A stretch of DNA of 64,000 nt, from the NCBI RefSeq assembly GCF_005503145.1, contig NZ_SCNV01000017.1, forward strand, positions 62,001-126,000. Direction: 5' to 3'. The notes beneath the pieces were generated by a model. That model was not told the DNA's origin, did not search any database, and saw only the letters and a list, made by a program, of their open reading frames with translations. Each line of letters begins with the position of its first letter. Within the stretch, counting starts at the first letter, position 1. This DNA comes from Burkholderia sp. 4M9327F10 (GTDB lineage: Bacteria; Pseudomonadota; Gammaproteobacteria; Burkholderiales; Burkholderiaceae). Of the stretch, positions 63,972-64,000 are shown piece after piece. The translations under genes were made by a program, and so were the position numbers.

Positions 63972-64000
63972 GAGGGGCCAACGAGGGGCCAACGAGGGGC
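63972..64000. repeat. Tandem 11-bp repeat at window end
   Basis: gaggggccaac repeated twice with a third partial copy, running out of the window. Confidence 0.7.

Overview
The window looks like a chromosome segment from a Burkholderia-type betaproteobacterium (Paraburkholderia, Caballeronia or Burkholderia sensu lato). The basis is the high GC content and codon use, the tolQRAB-pal-cpoB cluster with ybgC, glyA next to nrdR, a minor-pilin operon, gcdH with an IclR regulator, and a PcaK-like aromatic-acid transporter. All of this is read by eye, with no database search.

Layout. Bases 1-2589 hold a partial HtrA/DegQ protease, a TonB-like protein, the remnant of a third gene and a trypsin-like protein. 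Bases ~2806-44940 are a ~42 kb genomic island. It lies between a complete tRNA-Lys(TTT) gene (44892-44967, minus strand) and a 49-bp copy of that tRNA's 3' end (2757-2805). A P4-type tyrosine integrase sits just inside the left end. Bases 44967-64000 are core chromosome: cpoB-pal-tolB-tolA-tolR-tolQ-ybgC, an SDR oxidoreductase, glyA, nrdR, five minor pilin genes, a membrane/stress gene trio, a 1-Cys peroxiredoxin, gcdH, an IclR regulator, a degenerate EAL protein and an aromatic-acid MFS transporter.

The left third of the island (3-12 kb) holds the integrase, an HTH protein, DUF932, a truncated YqaJ recombinase gene, a zinc-ribbon/glycine-zipper protein with a frameshifted paralogue, and long stretches without genes.

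The central part (12.3-40.3 kb) is the most interesting. A complete type I secretion system (HlyB-like ABC exporter, HlyD adaptor, TolC-like outer membrane protein) is encoded downstream of a 4342-residue secreted protein. That protein ends in an RTX-type C-terminal domain but begins with an AHH/HNH-like nuclease motif. Directly upstream, and translationally coupled to each other, are a DUF1629/Imm11-like and a DUF4261-like gene. Further upstream are two short orphan proteins. Each carries a different N-terminal domain fused to the same hinge as the giant protein (up to 375 bp with two differences) and then stops. Each orphan is preceded by its own candidate immunity gene, one a lipoprotein and one carrying a signal peptide. 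I read this as a polymorphic toxin system of reversed polarity. The toxin is at the N-terminus and the constant secretion module at the C-terminus. New immunity-plus-toxin cassettes enter by recombination at the hinge and displace older N-termini as orphans. Three sugar-related genes between the giant gene and the exporter suggest that the secreted protein is glycosylated.

The right end of the island carries a secreted beta-propeller-like protein, a possible frameshifted immunity pair (DUF4274-like) and a small conserved gene.
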